64,000 nucleotides of DNA from Dicaeum eximium (GCA_013396995.1 VWZP01007940.1:1473431-1537430), one strand, 5' to 3'. Shown: positions 10,671 through 22,965, counted from the stretch's first letter. A program made the numbers and translations. The notes: generated by a model not told the origin, from the letters alone.

Positions 10671-11243
10671 GACCACCCAGAAGGATGTATGAAAGGTATG
10701 CATGTCTGTCTTTGGCCATTTTTTGAAGATTAACATAAGATTAGGACATAAATACAAGGAACGGGGACCAGAAGGAAACTTGAGCAGCAACAATTATTTT
10801 GTATTTTTAGAAATATGTTCACCCTGAAAGATCCTGCAGTAATAATTTAGTATCTGTCACTTTAAATAGCAGACAATTGATTACTCAGTTTAATGTAACT
10901 GCACCGTGTGCAGTAAGAAAATTCTCATGTTGTCGGTTCATGTTTCCATTGTGATAGAGCACACTCATTTCTTATCAAATGCACTGGCGGTGCATGATGC
11001 CATCCTCAGAGCCATGGCTTTCTACAATTCTTGGATATACTTGGACCCATTAATTTTTACCATTCTCTTCAGTAATTCATTTTGTATATAACACTGGGAT
11101 AGATGCAGATCCAAGAACCAAAGTGCAGTGCAAAGATGAGAGAAAGAAAAAGCCGGAAAAAACTATCAATATATATAAACTACTGTAGAATAACATCTTT
11201 CTGCTGCTTTCACTTTAATAATGGCAACACATGAGTCAGAGAA
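10671..11243. other. Spacer, nothing recognised
   Basis: AT-rich sequence between the CR1 nest and the solo LTR. It ends in AGAGAA at 11238-11243, the left copy of the LTR's target-site duplication. No gene or other repeat was recognised. Confidence 0.6.
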
Positions 11244-11727
11244 TGTGGCATTCCATGGGGATCTTGAGCTGGCTCGCCCCTGGGATGCCAATCCCTGAGT
11301 CTCCACCCTCGTTACCTGGGAGATGGCCTGTCTGTCATCTTGCACATTCCCATTTCTCCTCCCCCGTTCTAGACAGTTCTGTTACCTTCGGTTGTTCATT
11401 GGTTGATGTTTATGTCAGTTCTGTTCTTCCTAATCCCAATTGGTTGAGCTATCCTGGACCCTCCTTTCTCCACCCTGATGCTCTCCTCTCATAGGCTATC
11501 TGGTTCTTTTAAAACCCCTGTTCTCCCCCTGTTCGGGGAGTCATCTGTCACTGACCCTCCTCAGAATAAAGCTTGCTGGAAACCATACAGTGACTCCCTC
11601 TGTTTCTCGTGGTGGAAGCAACATACTAGCACAGCGACGAGCTAGAGAGCAGCGGCTCCTCTTGCCCTCCTTGAGGTGACGATCTCGGGGAAGGCGGTGG
11701 AGTTTGTACTGACCTCAGGCCGCCGCA
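11244..11727 (+). mobile_element. Solo LTR (484 bp), ERVK/ERV1-like, with 6-bp target-site duplication
   Basis: The element begins TGTGGCATTCCATG and ends GGCCGCCGCA, and is flanked on both sides by the perfect 6-mer AGAGAA (11238-11243 and 11728-11733). It is far more GC-rich than its surroundings. It contains repeated ATTGGTTGA-type boxes, a TTTTAAAA possible TATA element near 11507, and a clear AATAAA at 11565-11570 followed by a CTTGCTGGAAACC segment, as in the R/U5 region of retroviral LTRs. The polyadenylation signal gives the plus orientation. A 6-bp duplication fits class II (ERVK-like) integrases better than the 5 bp typical of ERVL. The intact duplication and clear ends suggest it is younger than the CR1 copies nearby. 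Confidence 0.88.
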
Positions 11728-11879
11728 AGAGAACTATTTAAAATAACTTTTTTAAAAAAGAATTTATGCAGCACATCTATCTGTGTGATGTAGCATTGGT
11801 TCTAGAGGTGCACGTGGCCATACTACAAACATATTAATGATGCTTTAAAACAAGTAGGCAAACAAATAAATAAGGAGAT

Positions 11880-12070
11880 GCATGGGCAATTCCACCATTC
11901 TGAGTACAATACTCCGCTCCCTAGAGGGGCCCAGTTCCCCAGTGTTCCAGCGAGGGTCAGGGTCAGGACCAGTCCTTCTGAGGGCAATGGGCAGGTGAGG
12001 TTGTGGTGACTGGGTGGTTGAGGCAGCAGGCTGGGGTTCACCAGGCATATGGCCAGGCACAGCTGCCACA
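11880..12070. other. GC-rich patch of unknown origin
   Basis: This stretch is visibly richer in G and C than the sequence on both sides, with segments such as GAGGGGCCCAGTTCCCCAGT and GGTCAGGGTCAGGACC. It is open in two minus-strand frames (82 and 74 codons) with Pro-, Leu- and Ser-rich translations that resemble no family I know. It begins about 150 bp after the solo LTR, so it could be part of another old element. Confidence 0.5.
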
Positions 12071-13321
12071 CAATTTAGGCAGATACCAAGGATTATAACC
12101 TCAGATCAAATTTAATCCAAGCAATGCATTTGAATTAAATGATAAAGGAAGACTGCAGCTCTACACGCTGTATCTTTTATTCTCTTACAAACAAAGGACA
12201 GCGCGAAGTCTGTTAAGGCAAACCATTTTCATACACAGCCAGCAAAATCATCTACCTTGCCCTGAATGTCACGTTGGGATTTGTGTCACTCAGAACACGC
12301 CAATTCTTTGTAATAATTGCATAAAGACCTGCTGAAGTGCACAATTATTGCTTGTAGGATTCCAACATGTTTCATGATTTTTAACACAGAAGGGGCTGGA
12401 GTTCATGACTTCTTTTTCTTCTTTTTCTTTTCCCTTTTGTCCCTCCTTAATAAATCTATAATAATGTTTTGCCAGTAAGCTGAAAGCACAGCTTTCAATC
12501 ACTTTTTGCGGCAGAGTGGTCAATGATCCAAAAATGAAAACACAGGCCTATTGCCAGAAAAATGAGTTTATTTCAGCATCCCTCAAAATCCAGTCATGCA
12601 AGAACTCAAAGAAAAATTTTAAATTTAGTTCCCAGCTACTGAAAATGCTCCATCAGAAAAGATCTGAGGTAAGTCTCAGAAGATAAAGATTCAGTTTCCA
12701 GATTTGACCAAATCTGCAGTGTGGCTTTTGTCAAGATGTGACAGAGAAAACCTACATGATTTGGTCTTCCCCATCTATTAATAGCTTGCAAACAGATACA
12801 AGGCCATTTTAAAGATATTACACTCTTTTAAAAAACACTTTGTTTTTTAGGGAGAAGAAGGACTCACACTCTGAGCTTGTACAATCACTCAGTGGAAAAT
12901 GTGTCATTGCCTGAATTGTATCAGTGTAGATAACAAGGCTCTAACTTACAGATAGAACTTTGTATCTTTGTATTGAATTCTTTAGAAAAATTGATTGTTT
13001 TCTTCTGAGAGAAAAGCTATTGTTTCCAGTTCTAAAAAAACCCAACCAAACACACAAACAAACACCTCCTAACTCTCTTTGTGGATTCTCCTTTTACAGA
13101 TCAGAACTGCAAAGTTTCCTTTCTTTCTTTCCAACAGAAAGGTCATATGTAGGTCATGATGACCACAGGTATGTTTATACCTGATGGCCTGAGGTCATGT
13201 CAAATGCCCACTTTGTTCTTTCCCCTAAGCACTTCAGAGCTCAGATTTGGGTGACATCTCAAATGCCTAGGTAAAAGACTGGTAACAGTGTGCAAGCTGA
13301 CATTTTCTGCTCATAATGTGG

Positions 13322-13343
13322 TTAACCATCATATGATGGTTAA
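13322..13343. repeat. 22-bp perfect palindrome
   Basis: The arm TTAACCATCAT at 13322-13332 is followed directly by its reverse complement at 13333-13343 with no spacer. It is centred on CATATG (an NdeI site and E-box-like core). It could form a small cruciform or be a dimeric protein-binding site. No function can be assigned. Confidence 0.9.
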
Positions 13344-16300
13344 TTTTCAAGCAATGTTATGTGATAAATGGTCACACTTTTTACTACCATTTTACTCACA
13401 CTTCCAAAAAATACATCCCCCAAAGGCTTTTTCAATACTTTTGAGTCATAGCAGGAAAGGGCTGAACGAACAAATTTGTCAATATTGATCAAAGCTGACA
13501 TTCATGTTGCCCTACAGAGGCCTTCTATGTCGGTTTTCTTCACCCTGCTGTTTTCAAGGCTTCTCATGTGTTTTCACGATTGGTGATGAGATGTTTTGAT
13601 GTGCATTTTAGATTTATCTTTTGATTCACTAAGGATCTGGGAATTTCCAGATCTGAACCTTGCCAAATTAATTTTTCAGCTTAATTTTCAGCAATAGGCA
13701 ATTGCCTACTCAAATGCAATATGGATAACTCTGCTTCTGATTATTTTGACAATGTTGCCTATACACTACTCCAACTTCAAAATTTTATGCTAATCAATTA
13801 ATAATCATGAAAATATTTTTCTTTTAGAAAACTTTGAGAACTTTAATTTTCAATTAAATAGAAGGAACCCTTTTTGAAGAGCTGTAACTAGACAACAAAG
13901 CTGTGAATAACATTTGGTAAATTCTTTGGTCTTGACAAATAAGGATCTATATGTCAAATGGCATGGCATAGAATTTTTAAATGTCTTTCAGTCATATTTT
14001 GTACCATTTTATACCTATTGCATTGAGTAAGCGTTTCAAGAAAACACATTAAAAGAGAACCTATAAGTAAAAAATGCCTGGTCATAACCTTTATATTCAT
14101 GTTATTAAATAATAAAGACATCAAGAAATATGTATGCTTTCTGCATGCAGACTATTTCAGATCTGTGACTAAAGCCCATTAACCAAGAAAATTCTATTGG
14201 CAACATGCAGCTTGAAAATACCATGAATAAAATACAATTACTGTGCTACAGGAAGGATTTTTAAATTTTACATAATTAAAATAACCCTAATGTATGTTTT
14301 TATGGGGAGTAATTTCAAAGCAATAATTCATCCAAAGAAATTACTCAAAAAGTGTGTAAAAGACCCCAAATATTTAAAACAAATTCCTAACCATGAAAGC
14401 TTACAACTTCCATCAGCTGAATCCCTTAGCATCCACTTACTAGGCTAATTACAGCAATAAATAAATTACATTATTGCTAATTATGTCTTCCAATTGCTAT
14501 TCTTCTTACTCTTCCTTCAGCCAAGATGTGAGGGAATTGTTGTTGCTGGAATAAAATCAGCAAATATACACAATAAACACAGTTCATGATAAATTCACAT
14601 ATTGGAGGATTTTTTTTATTTTTAAGCAAGAACAATACACATTTAATAATGACAGAGCAGTTGGTGACTAATTGTATATTTTATGTGATTCATCTTCTGT
14701 GAGCAGTCAGCCTGGCAATAAAATGACTTCTCTCCTGATTTTCCTAAAAGTCTGAACATCAACATCTCCCACTATCCAGAAAATAAAGTGCAGAGGTCAT
14801 TTGATAAAACAGCTGGACAGTTGCTCCACAGCAATTAATTTGTCATGAAAAAACAGCCAAAGAAATAATCCCACCAAATTTAAAACAAATAGAAAAAATT
14901 GTTAAAAGATTCTTAGGCAATTAAGCACTGAGACTAAACCAAACAAAAACCACTTCATCTTAGAAATTTCTTTATCTTTCAATAAAATTTTGTGAACTGT
15001 TAGAACTGCTGGATTTGTGATACAGAAAGGCTAGAAATCATCTATGCAGTCTTTAGGTTAAACATTTATGTTGGTACAATCTTTTTTTTCTGAAGACTCC
15101 CAAGGTCCTTGCTTCTTTATTAACATCTAGTATGTACTCACCCATGTTTGGTTTCTGATCTGATCTAAAGATTGGAAATTCTAGACCCAGAATGCAACCA
15201 CAGATTAGAGACTGGGGAAAAGACATTTCTTCTCAGTACTCATGATACTCTGAATTTAAGTGTGTTGCTGAGTGTGAACTTGGCTCACTGAAGCTTAATT
15301 TGCTTAAGTTATCGTTCTGTACATGTAACATAAAAAATAGATGGTCTGTGGGACCATCAGTGTAGGTATTTAAGGAAATACGCAGTGGATTTGCAGGGTA
15401 GATGAACACTTCATAGTGAAATGTCAATGAGGTGGAAAATATGGTTTTGGGACATGGTAACATAATTACAATGCTAATCAAGGACAATGCAAGACTCTCC
15501 AGTAAAGTTGACAAGCTTGAGAATTAATCCAGGATTAAGCATTTCAAGATTACTGGTGTCCCAGTGAGGAAAAGCCTAAGAATTTAGTAATCTTTATGGC
15601 AGCACTTCAGAAAGATGAAGTAAAATATTTATTTTCAGAAGGATTTTGGGCTGCTTCACCATAATAATTTGTGTCCAGACACATCTTCATAGGTTCTCTC
15701 AAAACTGGTCCAATTTTCACAGAACACTTTCTTCAGAAGCACCACAATATGCAAAGGAAAATCCATGTTGTTCATACACATGCAGATACTGATATATCTA
15801 TTCTCCCTCCTCTCTTACACGATTTTAAAAAACCTCCTCTGTTCAAATATATATAAATACAACTGTCCATACAACTTTGAGTCTGTAGACCAATAGTCAG
15901 ATCCTGGAAACAGAGCAACTGCAGAGATTAACACTCACTCCCTTATCAGCTATTTATTGCTGTACATTAGATAGGTTATCAGATTTCAAAAATAAAATCA
16001 AAAGAGATTTATATGTGTTATCACTCATGCATAACTGCCACAGAAAGGCTAATTACACCTTTTATTCACCATTATCAGTCCACTTCTAAAATCCAGCTAA
16101 ATTATAACAATTATAAATATAAAACATGCTTACAATTCAAATTTTACTCTTCACATAAAAGCCAGCTCAGCATAATTATTTTTCTCTGCACTGAAAAGCA
16201 TGAATTGATGGCAACATTCCCAGATGAGCGTATCTTTTTATTGCCTCAAACTTTTTTGGTGAAGCATCATTTTATCATTTCATCTTATTGCATGTTACAT

Positions 16301-17147
16301 GGAAATTGAGGTTGACAAATGACATGAGTCTCAAACAATGGAAGTCTGTATTTCTAGCCTTTTCTGTTAGCTCCCACAATAGACAGCACCTGTATCACAG
16401 GGAGACTGAAAAGATTTTTTATTATTTTCAGCTAGGAAGAGTATAGTCAATTTATACTTTAATGACACATGTTTTTGAGAAATTTTATGATTGAATTCTA
16501 CTGGAAAGGCATAAATTGTTGTTTTTTTAATGCTATAAAGGCCTAAATTGGAAAGACATTTGAGCTTGATGCAAAGTCTCTTTCAGGGCTGACTGGTGTA
16601 TGTCTGTGTGTCTACTGCCTACTCGAAACAGACAAACATCAACTACAGTGATTACTTAGTGGTCATAAAATAGGTTTTGCCATAGGAAAAAAAGGGGAAG
16701 AGGAGCAGTGTAAAAGTTTACATTTAATTTCCAAAATCCTGGTATAAGGCAAAGTAGAAACCAGCACCTGTTCACTTAGATTAATTTATTTCTTTTCTAT
16801 TAGATGTATTTTTTTCTAATGTCAGAAAAATGAGTTGAATATTAGTATTTCAGTAAAGAAGGGATAGGAGGTGAGGCAATGTACATGAAAAGGCCTAAAG
16901 TTGATAAAGAAGAAGAGAAGTGTGGGTAGTTATCGCACTTCAGAGTCAGTGGTCAGAATAAACCAATGCTGCTAATTTCTTTAGGTTGCCAGCTGCCAAC
17001 TGAGAGCATACTTTGGACTTTCAGGAAGAAGATAAATGACTTTAATATGTAACTCATACTCTAAGATAGAATTTCTCCATGTCAGTAGCATATTTTTTGT
17101 CAGAAAATTCTGTCAAAGCCTCTAGAATGATATATTATTATTTATTA

Positions 17148-17187
17148 ATCGAGCACCAAAATCCAAGTACTCATTCTGGTGCTCGAT
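17148..17187. repeat. Hairpin: 11-bp perfect arms, 18-nt loop
   Basis: ATCGAGCACCA at 17148-17158 pairs with TGGTGCTCGAT at 17177-17187. Each arm holds a CpG in otherwise CpG-poor DNA. The stem does not extend past the arms, which is too short for a canonical microRNA precursor. Confidence 0.88.
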
Positions 17188-18301
17188 ACTACGATGCATT
17201 TCAGGATACTGGAAATTTTCCAAAGGCAGACATATTAGAATCTCAACATTCTAAAAAGAAGAAAGGGAAAAAAATGTGTTCTGATGAAAACTATCCCTTT
17301 AGCAATCAAGTACAGAGAATTAGCTGTATCACAAAAACCACCACAGCTATGTAGTAATACGTTAGTAGATGAAGTAGAATTAGGGATATCCAGGATGGGG
17401 GAAATTATGCAAGGGGTACACCTGAGTCACAACACCTCATTTAACTACTCATTATTGGCTGTAAAGCACAGAATACATTTAAGGGACTTGAAGAAAGATG
17501 GCATCCTCATTTTGAAGATATGAGAGGTCAGAATGAGAAAAATATACTGCCCATTCCCTCATGATGGTTTGGGAAAGGGGGGAACTTCTCTGTTGAAAAG
17601 CAGCTAAATATCACCAAATCCACGCAGAGGGTACTGCATGCAAAACTGTAGGTGGGGGTCGATGTCTTGCTGTCACAGGAGAGATGAAAGGTTGGGCAGA
17701 GATAGGTCATAAGGACTTAAAATACGAAAGCAAATCATTTATGCCTGGTGCAGCAGGGAACGGAAAGACGGTGGAGAGAAGTAAAAAGAGGATTAACAAG
17801 AGCTAATCCTAGATATGAAGGTTTGTATGGTTTATGTAGATTATCGCCTCTGCAGTGGAAATGGATTTGTTGCAGAGTGGCACCCAAATGTGTATATTTC
17901 CCACAAATTGCGAATTTAAACCTGTCAAGCTGTTTTTTGAGTTACAGGTCATCAAAAATACTTTGATAAAGAGCAGCTGCACAGTGCAGGTTACAAGCAG
18001 ACTTCTGTTATACCCTAAAATGTTTCTTTTCTTTCTTTATTTTGCATAGCAAAATATTTTTAAATTGTAATCAAGCAACAATTTGCACATGTTCAGAAGG
18101 CCAGTGACCAGGCTATGAAATATCACACATTTGAAAATAATCCCTTTTTAAAAAATACTCATTAATTTATCTATCATCTTTTGGAGTAATTTCATTTAAA
18201 AAAAATAGATACAGTTTCAAGCAAAGAAACCTTGACTTTAGAGTTATGCTTCACTTACAGTCAGAAGAGTAAAAACTAGAAAATGGTCAATGGGCATGCA
18301 C

Positions 18302-18358
<57 letters not shown>

Positions 18359-18374
18359 ATCTATCTATCTATCT
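18302..18374. repeat. (ATCT)n tetranucleotide microsatellite
   Basis: About 14 uninterrupted ATCT units (18302-18358), then a phase shift from an extra A, then four more units (18359-18374). A tract this long and pure is probably polymorphic in length. Confidence 0.98.
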
Positions 18375-19635
18375 TTTATCTTTCTTAGTGAATCCTATTT
18401 TAAATATTATAACAGCCACAAGAAAAAGATGTCTTCAGAGGGAAGCTGGGAGACTGCAGAGATACTCATATCTGTAGGGAATAAGTAAAAGTCTGTTTTC
18501 TTTTGAATAAAAGGATTGTACTTGCCAGCTGGGAGAGCTAGGATGGACAGAGCCCTGATTGCCTTCCTACAGGGAGTAGTTGGTGAGTCTGACACATTGT
18601 CTTTTAAACTGCTAAGGTCAGAAAAATTCAAAAACATACTTGGAAACTTATGTTGTCCCTAATATAAATGTTTGTAGGGAAGCTTTTGACCCTGGAGAGT
18701 TTTTAGCAGAATATTGTTTAGAGTTATTACAGCCTATAAAAATGAATGTCTCTTGCCTTTAAAGGTCAAGAAAATCAGAACAGTATTATCTCAATGTTCA
18801 TCCTCTGTGAATACTGTTTCATACACTCATACCATTCCTTTTACAAAAGCAGACTAATTTTCTGAGTAGATGGCAATTTACTAGGATGTCTGAGCCTCCT
18901 AATAAACTTCAAAAAATAAATTACTGCCTGATAAGATTTTCTTTCATTGTGTAACAACATTTTTACTCAGTTTCAAGGGTAACTGTCTGTAATCTAATCC
19001 TGCTTTTTAAAATATCCTCCCCGCAGAGATTATGTCAATTAACTACAAAAATAGTCTTGAGCTTCAAGAGTGTCTGAACTTATGCGCTCAAATGAGCTGA
19101 TCATTTATTGTATGGTACGTCTCAAATGTGTGCTGTTTTTGTGGAGTTTAATGTTTACTGAATAGCACAGATTTTTGTACTGGAGAACTATTCAGTAAAT
19201 TATTAATTACATAGTTGGAGCATCCCAGTGGTTTTAAGAGCTGCTTTTCCAATAATATTTATACAATTTATGTTGGGTTTAGAAGCATTGCTATTTTTCT
19301 GTCAGTTGTGTATTCTGATTCACATCAACATGCACCAATCTAAAAATGCCATAGATGGGGATCACGGGTTTTTCTTGTTTTCCTCTCATTTCACACCTTA
19401 AGGTCTCACCCAAGAAAGAATGAATTTCTGAAACTTAAATTTGTAGAAGGCACTTGCAGGGTTTATCTGGTCAATTCTTGATTCTTAATAAAATAGTGTG
19501 ATTGTATTTATAACTTGGATTCTCAGGGGATGGATGATTTATCTATACCTAGTAATACTGTGGTCAGATGCTGTTAATGTTATACAATATTAAGGACAGG
19601 TTACTTCAACTCTTGTAGGGCTACTGCCTTGTAGA
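18375..19635. other. AT-rich spacer, nothing recognised
   Basis: No exon, RNA gene or named repeat was recognised between the ATCT array and the CR1 3' end. Open frames are short and without domains. Confidence 0.55.
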
Positions 19636-19699
19636 ACTGGAGTTCAATGATTCTTGTCAGTACCTTCCAACTCAGGATATTCTATGGTTCTATGATTCT
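19636..19699 (+). mobile_element. CR1 LINE 3' end fragment, plus strand
   Basis: The block CTTCCAACTCAGGATATTCT followed by ATGGTTCTATGATTCTA is the CR1 3' terminus with its tandem octamer tail (plus orientation). Upstream identity fades quickly, so this is a very short 5'-truncated insertion. Such short copies are common because CR1 reverse transcription often stops early. Confidence 0.85.
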
Positions 19700-19999
19700 A
19701 AAATGAACAGGATCTCAAGTCTGCAATAAGAAGGTCTGGAGAAACGTAAAATTTAGTGAAAGACCAGGAATTCAGATTGATGTATTTTTGGCATTGTTCT
19801 AAGATTTAACTTTTCAAAGATAGAGGTTTTCTAACAATACACAAACCAAATAGCACTTATTAAAGTAAAAACAGATTAATATATTTCAGAAAATTGTGCA
19901 ACTAGTTCTTGCTTTACTCCTTACCCTTAAGCTTATATTCTAGAATGATAATAAGACCAAACAACCTCTATTTTTCTCATTGGGTGTTCAAAAGTGTAT
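19700..19999. other. Short spacer between two CR1 copies
   Basis: AT-rich sequence without recognisable features. The CR1 copies on either side have opposite orientation and different sequence, so they are independent insertions. Confidence 0.6.
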
Positions 20000-20655
20000 G
20001 GAATCATAGAATCACAGAATATGTTGGGTTGGAAGGGACCCATCAGGATCATGAAGTCCAACTTCTGGCCCTGCACAGGACACCCCAAGAGTCACACCAT
20101 GTGCCTGAGAGCATTGTCCAAACAATTCTTGAACTCTGTCAGGTTTGGTGCTGTGACCACATCCCTGGGGAGCCTGTTCCAGTGCCCAAAGACCCTCTGT
20201 GTGAAGAACTGATATCCAAGATAAACATCTTAAATATCCCCTAACTCAGCGTCATGCCATTTCCTCAAGTTCTGTCACTGGTCGCAAGAGTTAAGAGATC
20301 AGTACCTACCCCTTCACTTCCCACAGCGAGAACTCCCCTCAGATTCCTCTTCTCCAGGCTGAACAAACCAAGTGACCTCAGCCACTGCTTGTACAGTTTC
20401 CCCTCCAAACCCTTCACCATCCTCATGGCCCTCCTTTGGAAGCTCTCTAAGAGCTCAATGTCTTTCTTACACTGTTGTACCCAAAACTTCCCCTGCCACT
20501 CGAGGTGAGGCCGCCCCAGCTCAGAGCAGAGCAGGACAATCCTCTCCCTTGCCCAGCTGGCCATGCTGTGCCTGATGCCCCCCAGGACAGGGTTGGCCCT
20601 CCTGGCTGCCAGGGCACTGCTGGCTCATGTTCAGTTTACTATCAGCCTGCAGTTA
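20000..20655 (-). mobile_element. CR1 LINE, 3' half, minus strand
   Basis: On the plus strand it begins with the reversed 3' end (GAATCATAGAATCACAGAAT), then TTGGGTTGGAAGGGACCCAT and CCCTGCACAGGACACCCCAA. It continues through CTGGGGAGCCTGTTCCAGTG into the reversed ORF2 C-terminal coding region (CTTCTCCAGGCTGAACAAAC, CTCCTTTGGAAGCTCTC) and stops near 20655 after GCTGGCTCATGTTCAGTTTA. The minus strand retains an open stretch at 20265-20564 with LLESFQRRAMRMVKGLEG and LGLFSLEKRNLRGVLAV, the CR1 reverse transcriptase tail. It reads closer to consensus than the 8800-10670 copies, so it looks like one of the younger CR1 insertions here. It is 5' truncated and not functional. Confidence 0.93.
20265..20564 (-). 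pseudogene. CR1 ORF2 C-terminal remnant
   Basis: A 99-codon frame carries the CR1 reverse transcriptase tail motifs DIELLESFQRRAMR and LGLFSLEKRNLRG. The start methionine lies within CR1 coding sequence and is not a real initiator. The polymerase active site lies upstream of the truncation point and is missing. Plus-strand frames over the same bases are antisense shadows. Confidence 0.85.
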
Positions 20656-22451
20656 AAGGGAATCCAAAAGTATTCTTTTTGCTTGGTCACATTTTTCTTT
20701 GTTCTTTCCAGACCAATATTTGTGTACTTGATGCTATATATATCTACCCACTAGACACAAACACAGTTTTTATTTCATTTACATTTGTTTACTGCTTCTT
20801 GACAACTGCTTAGAACTGAGGCAATATAAGTGGCTGTATTCTTTAAAATCAGCTCTTACACATAATATTCCAATAGTCTTGGAGTTCGCATTTCTATTTG
20901 TATAATTTGTATAAAATAGAGCAAAATCTGCAAATGTCCTGCTTTATCGAAGTAATACAATTTAAACTACTAACCTGAAGTAGCAAACTATTGTCCAGTT
21001 AGTTTCCCATTTATTCATATTATTTTGTCTACAGAAAAAAAGGTATGTAGTTATCAAGTAGCTGTGTAATCTTGCCCTTCATTTTTTCATTCATTTTTTT
21101 GCACATCAAAGCTGTATCTGTCACCTGTACCTGGTTTGAGTAGCCATCATCTTACTCTTTTGGCTTTTTACCTTGACAATACAAACATTTACAATATTCT
21201 TTATAGAATTTTTTAATAAAATCATTATTTCTTCAGTGTTTGAATACCTGACCCAGTGTCTGTCCATTTCTTTTTATTCCTCTGTTCTGCCCAGACCCCT
21301 GCATTAGAAAGGAATTCATGAAAACTGTAATCTGAAATTTTCTCACAGAGTAATAGCATTCTTAACATTTGAAACAGTGCGACAATTGTATTTGTGTTGT
21401 CAATTTCATAGTATCACATAATTTTTGTAGTCAAAATTATGTCTAACAAGCTGAACACTCACTGACATTCAATATATAGAGTGGATAGCATTACAAAAAC
21501 GATTTCTGTCTCCATAATACTAAATGTTCATGAAATGCTTTTATAATAGATTTTCAATATATTTACATAATGATGCCTTCAGATGTAATGTTGGCCATAT
21601 TAATGCAATGTTTATAATTTGGGGAAGGAAGGAAGACTTGGGTAGACATGTGCTGATGGTTTTATTTTTCAGTATTGAATATTATGATGATGCTATCTCA
21701 GCTAGGTTTTCTTAATCAGATTCCTTTGCAAATAAAAAAAAGAGTGAAAAATATGAAAAATTCTGTGTAGGATGTGTGACTGCACTGAGCACTTCAAGTC
21801 AAAGCCTTGCATACAATCCAATTGCTTTATCAGCTTGCTTTCTATTAAGAACAGTGGAAAATAGGCTATTAAAATATCATCTGAAAGAGACAAATAGTGA
21901 ATCCAGATATACTTAGGAATCATTACAGCTTTATTGTAAGTGGAAATAGAATTGAAATACTCAATGAAAAATTGTTCTCTGGCATTTTCTAGTGAACTAG
22001 ATTAACAACAAAATTAGAAATTGCATTTATTTCTACTGAGCGTTAGAATCAGCTCTAGACTGGTCACAGATATTGGTCTTCATTCCTGTTCATTACTTTC
22101 AAATTCTTTTATTAAAGTATGATTCTTGAAATCAGAAGATTCCAGAGGCAATTATTAAGGATCTAATTTCAGAGAATTTTTCATTAAAGTGAACTATACA
22201 ATTCTTGTATATTTTTGGTATTTTCAAAAATGTTCGTTTATCTTTCCACTACAGATGTTATTAGTAAAGTACAGAAGGGATTATAGGAAACACTTTTTGT
22301 GCCGCCTTCTCAAGGATATTTGTACTTGGACTGGCCTTAATCAGAAAGTGATAATGAGATGAATTATTTCACACCTATTGCCCAATGTAAAACTAAAACT
22401 ATAAAATGTTCATTTAAATATGATTTCATACTTCCATCTAGCCTTAAAAGT
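20656..22451. other. AT-rich spacer, nothing recognised
   Basis: No exon, RNA gene or nameable transposon is visible. Frames of up to 73 codons show no domain and have AT-rich composition. Confidence 0.55.
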
Positions 22452-22965
22452 AGGTTTATGCTGAACACAGGGTTGATAATAGAGATATTTTTGTTGTTGA
22501 GCAAGGATCACACAGAGACAAGGGCTTTTCTGCTTTTCTCATTGCCCTGCTGATGTGGAGACTGGAGATACATGGGGGGCTGGGAGAAGACACACCCAGG
22601 ACGGGTGACCCAAACTGTTCAAAGGAATATTCCAGACCATATGACATCATGCTCTGTATATAAAGTGGGGGAAGAAGGAGGAAAGAGAGGGACATTTTGA
22701 GTGGTGGCATTTGTCTTCTGAAGACACCGTTGTGTGTGATACGGCCCTGCACTTCTGGGGGTGGCTGAACACCTGCCCCATCCATGGGGAGGAGTGACTT
22801 AATTTTTGTTCTGTTTGTGTGTGTGACTTTTGTTTTCCCTGTTAAACTTCCTTTATCTCAACCCACAAGTTTAACTTTCACCCTTCCAATTCTCTCCCTG
22901 ATACCACCTGGGGAGGAGTGAGTGAGCAGCTGCATGGGACTTGGCTGCTGGCTGAAGTTAAAACA
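22452..22965 (+). mobile_element. ERVL-like solo LTR, 5' truncated, plus strand
   Basis: Successive blocks match the avian ERVL LTR pattern as I remember it: ATGCTGAACACAGGGTTGAT, CACAGAGACAAGGGCTTTTC, GGAATATTCCAGACCATATG, the TATA box, AACACCTGCCCCATCCATGG, TTCCTTTATCTCAACCCACA, CCAATTCTCTCCCTGAT and CACCTGGGGAGGAGTGAGTG. It ends GGCTGAAGTTAAAACA at 22965 with the expected CA. The first 60 or so bases of a full LTR, which should begin TGTGCTGG or similar, are not recognisable, so the 5' end is deleted or too diverged. No internal ERV sequence follows, so it is a solo LTR. The lost 5' edge means no target-site duplication can be checked. Confidence 0.88.
22657..22664 (+). promoter_or_regulatory. 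LTR TATA box
   Basis: TATATAAA sits in the expected place in the ERVL-like LTR, after the CATATGACATCATGC block and before the purine-rich GGGGGAAGAAGGAGGAAAG stretch. It would be the core promoter of the former provirus. Whether it is still used cannot be told from sequence. Confidence 0.7.

Larger units (their letters stand above)
11728..18301. other. Non-genic stretch, mostly AT-rich
   Basis: I found no coding exon, RNA gene or nameable transposon in these 6.5 kb. Items worth marking are a GC-rich patch at 11880-12070, a 22-bp perfect palindrome at 13322-13343 and an 11-bp-arm hairpin at 17148-17187. The stretch 17528-17900 is somewhat less AT-rich and may be an old repeat or pseudogene, but no domain can be read in any frame. 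Confidence 0.55.

Noticed and set aside
19909..20244. 111-codon plus-strand open frame
   Set aside because: It runs antisense through the 3' end of the minus-strand CR1 at 20000-20655. The recognisable words come from the repeat, not from a host protein.
20475..20813. 112-codon plus-strand open frame
   Set aside because: It is antisense to CR1 ORF2 for half of its length and then runs into AT-rich flank.
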